NCBI GenBank assembly: GCA_030746635.1
Contig: JASLMH010000031.1
Location: 1-35,951, forward strand
DNA length: 35,951 bases
Direction: 5' to 3'
From: Alphaproteobacteria bacterium
Lineage (GTDB): Bacteria > Pseudomonadota > Alphaproteobacteria > GCA-2731375
A program made the translations under genes and the position numbers. The stretch's first letter is position 1, and each line of letters starts with the position of its first letter. This document shows, piece after piece, positions 35,146-35,951 of the stretch. The notes under the pieces are model-generated. The model saw nothing but the letters and a program-made list of their open reading frames with translations, was not told where the DNA came from and ran no database searches.

Positions 35146-35951
35146 GGATTGAACCGCTCGGCGATCATGGCGTAGAGCGCCCGGATCGCCAGGGCTTCGC
35201 CGCCGGCCGGGCGGCCCGGTCGGTCCTTGTCGTTCCAGCCATAGGTGTCGATGTGCAGCCAGTTCTCCGGCTCGGGGACGAAAGCCTTGAGGAACAGGGC
35301 CGCCGTCACCGCCCCGGCGAACGGGCCGTCGGACACGTTGTTCAGATCGGCGACCTTGCTTTTCAGCCGCTCGGCATAGGGGTCGTACAGGGGTAGGCGC
35401 CAAAGCGGATCGGCCTCGGCCCGGGCGCATCGCAGCAGGGCATGCGACAGGCTGTCGCCGTCGGTGAAATAGGCCGGCAGGTCCGGTCCCAGGGCGACCC
35501 TGGCGGCGCCGGTCAGGGTCGCCAGGTCGACGATCAGTGCCGGCGATTCGCCGGCCGCCTCGGCCAGGGCATCGCAGAGCACGATCCGGCCCTCGGCATC
35601 GGTGTTGCCGACCTCGACGGTCAGGCCCTTGCGCGTGTCCAGGATATCGCCGGGCCGATAGGCGGTGCCGGAAACCGCGTTTTCGACGGCCGGGATCAGC
35701 ACCCGCAGGCGCACCGGCAGGGCCGCCGCCATGACCATCGAGGCCAGGCCCAGCACGGCCGCCGCGCCGCCCATGTCCTTCTTCATCTTCAACATTCCCG
35801 AGGCCGGTTTCAGGTCCAGCCCGCCGCTGTCGAAGCACACCCCCTTGCCGACCAGGGTCAGTTTCGGCGCATCCGCCTCGCCCCAGGAGAAATCGACCAG
35901 GCGCGGCGCCCGGTCGGAGGCGCGGCCGACGGCGTGGATCGCCGGGTAGTT
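35142..35951 (-). CDS. M17 leucyl aminopeptidase family protein, N-terminus outside window
   Basis: C-terminal catalytic part (269 residues) of a di-metal leucyl aminopeptidase. The frame is open to the right edge, beginning NYPAIHAVGRAS. Metal and catalytic motifs seen are GKGVCFDSGGLDLK (catalytic lysine and metal aspartate region), KMKKDMGGAA, and NTDAEGRIVLCDAL, the PepA signature. DLATLTGAARVALG and the C-terminal HIDTYGWNDKDRPGRPAGGEALAIRAL are intact. The GTG at 35840 is internal, not the start. In related genomes an NlpC/P60 gene often lies next to this peptidase; here the LysR and DUF1127 genes intervene. Confidence 0.95.
   Translation of the reverse strand, partial: NYPAIHAVGRASDRAPRLVDFSWGEADAPKLTLVGKGVCFDSGGLDLKPASGMLKMKKDMGGAAAVLGLASMVMAAALPVRLRVLIPAVENAVSGTAYRPGDILDTRKGLTVEVGNTDAEGRIVLCDALAEAAGESPALIVDLATLTGAARVALGPDLPAYFTDGDSLSHALLRCARAEADPLWRLPLYDPYAERLKSKVADLNNVSDGPFAGAVTAALFLKAFVPEPENWLHIDTYGWNDKDRPGRPAGGEALAIRALYAMIAERFNP

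Overview
The window is high-GC, densely packed bacterial chromosome. The gene set and order point to an alphaproteobacterium, probably of the Rhodospirillales type: an aa3 cytochrome oxidase operon with its assembly genes, tldD divergent from coxB, dapF-mtaB-ftsY, glyQ-glyS-ppdK, a PAS_5 protein and a DUF1127 protein. The taxonomic placement is inferred from gene content only. I found no rRNA, tRNA, CRISPR array, insertion sequence or prophage gene. Both ends cut a gene: spermidine synthase on the left (its N-terminus is missing) and an M17 leucyl aminopeptidase on the right (its N-terminus is missing).

Layout. 1-3227: end of speE, then on the minus strand tldD followed by a stand-alone DnaB-type ATPase. 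3228-3547: divergent control region with three perfect dyads, one matching the two-block RegA/PrrA pattern and one matching the FNR/FixK pattern. 3548-9663: cytochrome c oxidase operon coxB-coxA-ctaB-small membrane protein-ctaG-coxC-DUF983-SURF1, supplying subunits, heme farnesylation, copper insertion and heme insertion help. 9660-15612: the same strand continues almost without gaps into an M32 carboxypeptidase, threonine synthase, an M16 peptidase, a RimJ-like acetyltransferase and the MeaB GTPase. 15646-16697 (minus): PAS_5 protein and RidA. 16910-19940: dapF, mtaB and ftsY, joined by ATGA overlaps.

19941-20523 is the only long gene-free stretch apart from the 3228-3547 control region. Its left part holds nested perfect inverted repeats that could form a pseudoknotted RNA. 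Its right part is an AT-rich island with A-tracts spaced near the helical repeat. An orphan OmpR-type response regulator follows. 21310-27297 (minus) is a small zinc-ribbon membrane protein, glyQ, glyS and ppdK. 27348-31033 holds a tiny membrane protein, a GMC oxidoreductase, an isolated tungstate-type ABC ATPase and a hydroxyacid dehydrogenase. 31030-33841 (minus) is MarR, NlpC/P60, DUF2189 and a DsbA/HCCA-isomerase-like protein. The right end has a GcvA-like LysR regulator divergent from a DUF1127 protein, then the aminopeptidase.

Most genes are ordinary housekeeping genes. The parts worth a second look are the regulatory dyads in front of the oxidase operon, the ftsY-downstream region with its candidate structured RNA and curved DNA, a hairpin abutting the ridA ribosome binding site, and the fact that four of six convergent gene pairs overlap by exactly four bases through their stop codons. 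I did not find a convincing new multi-gene system.
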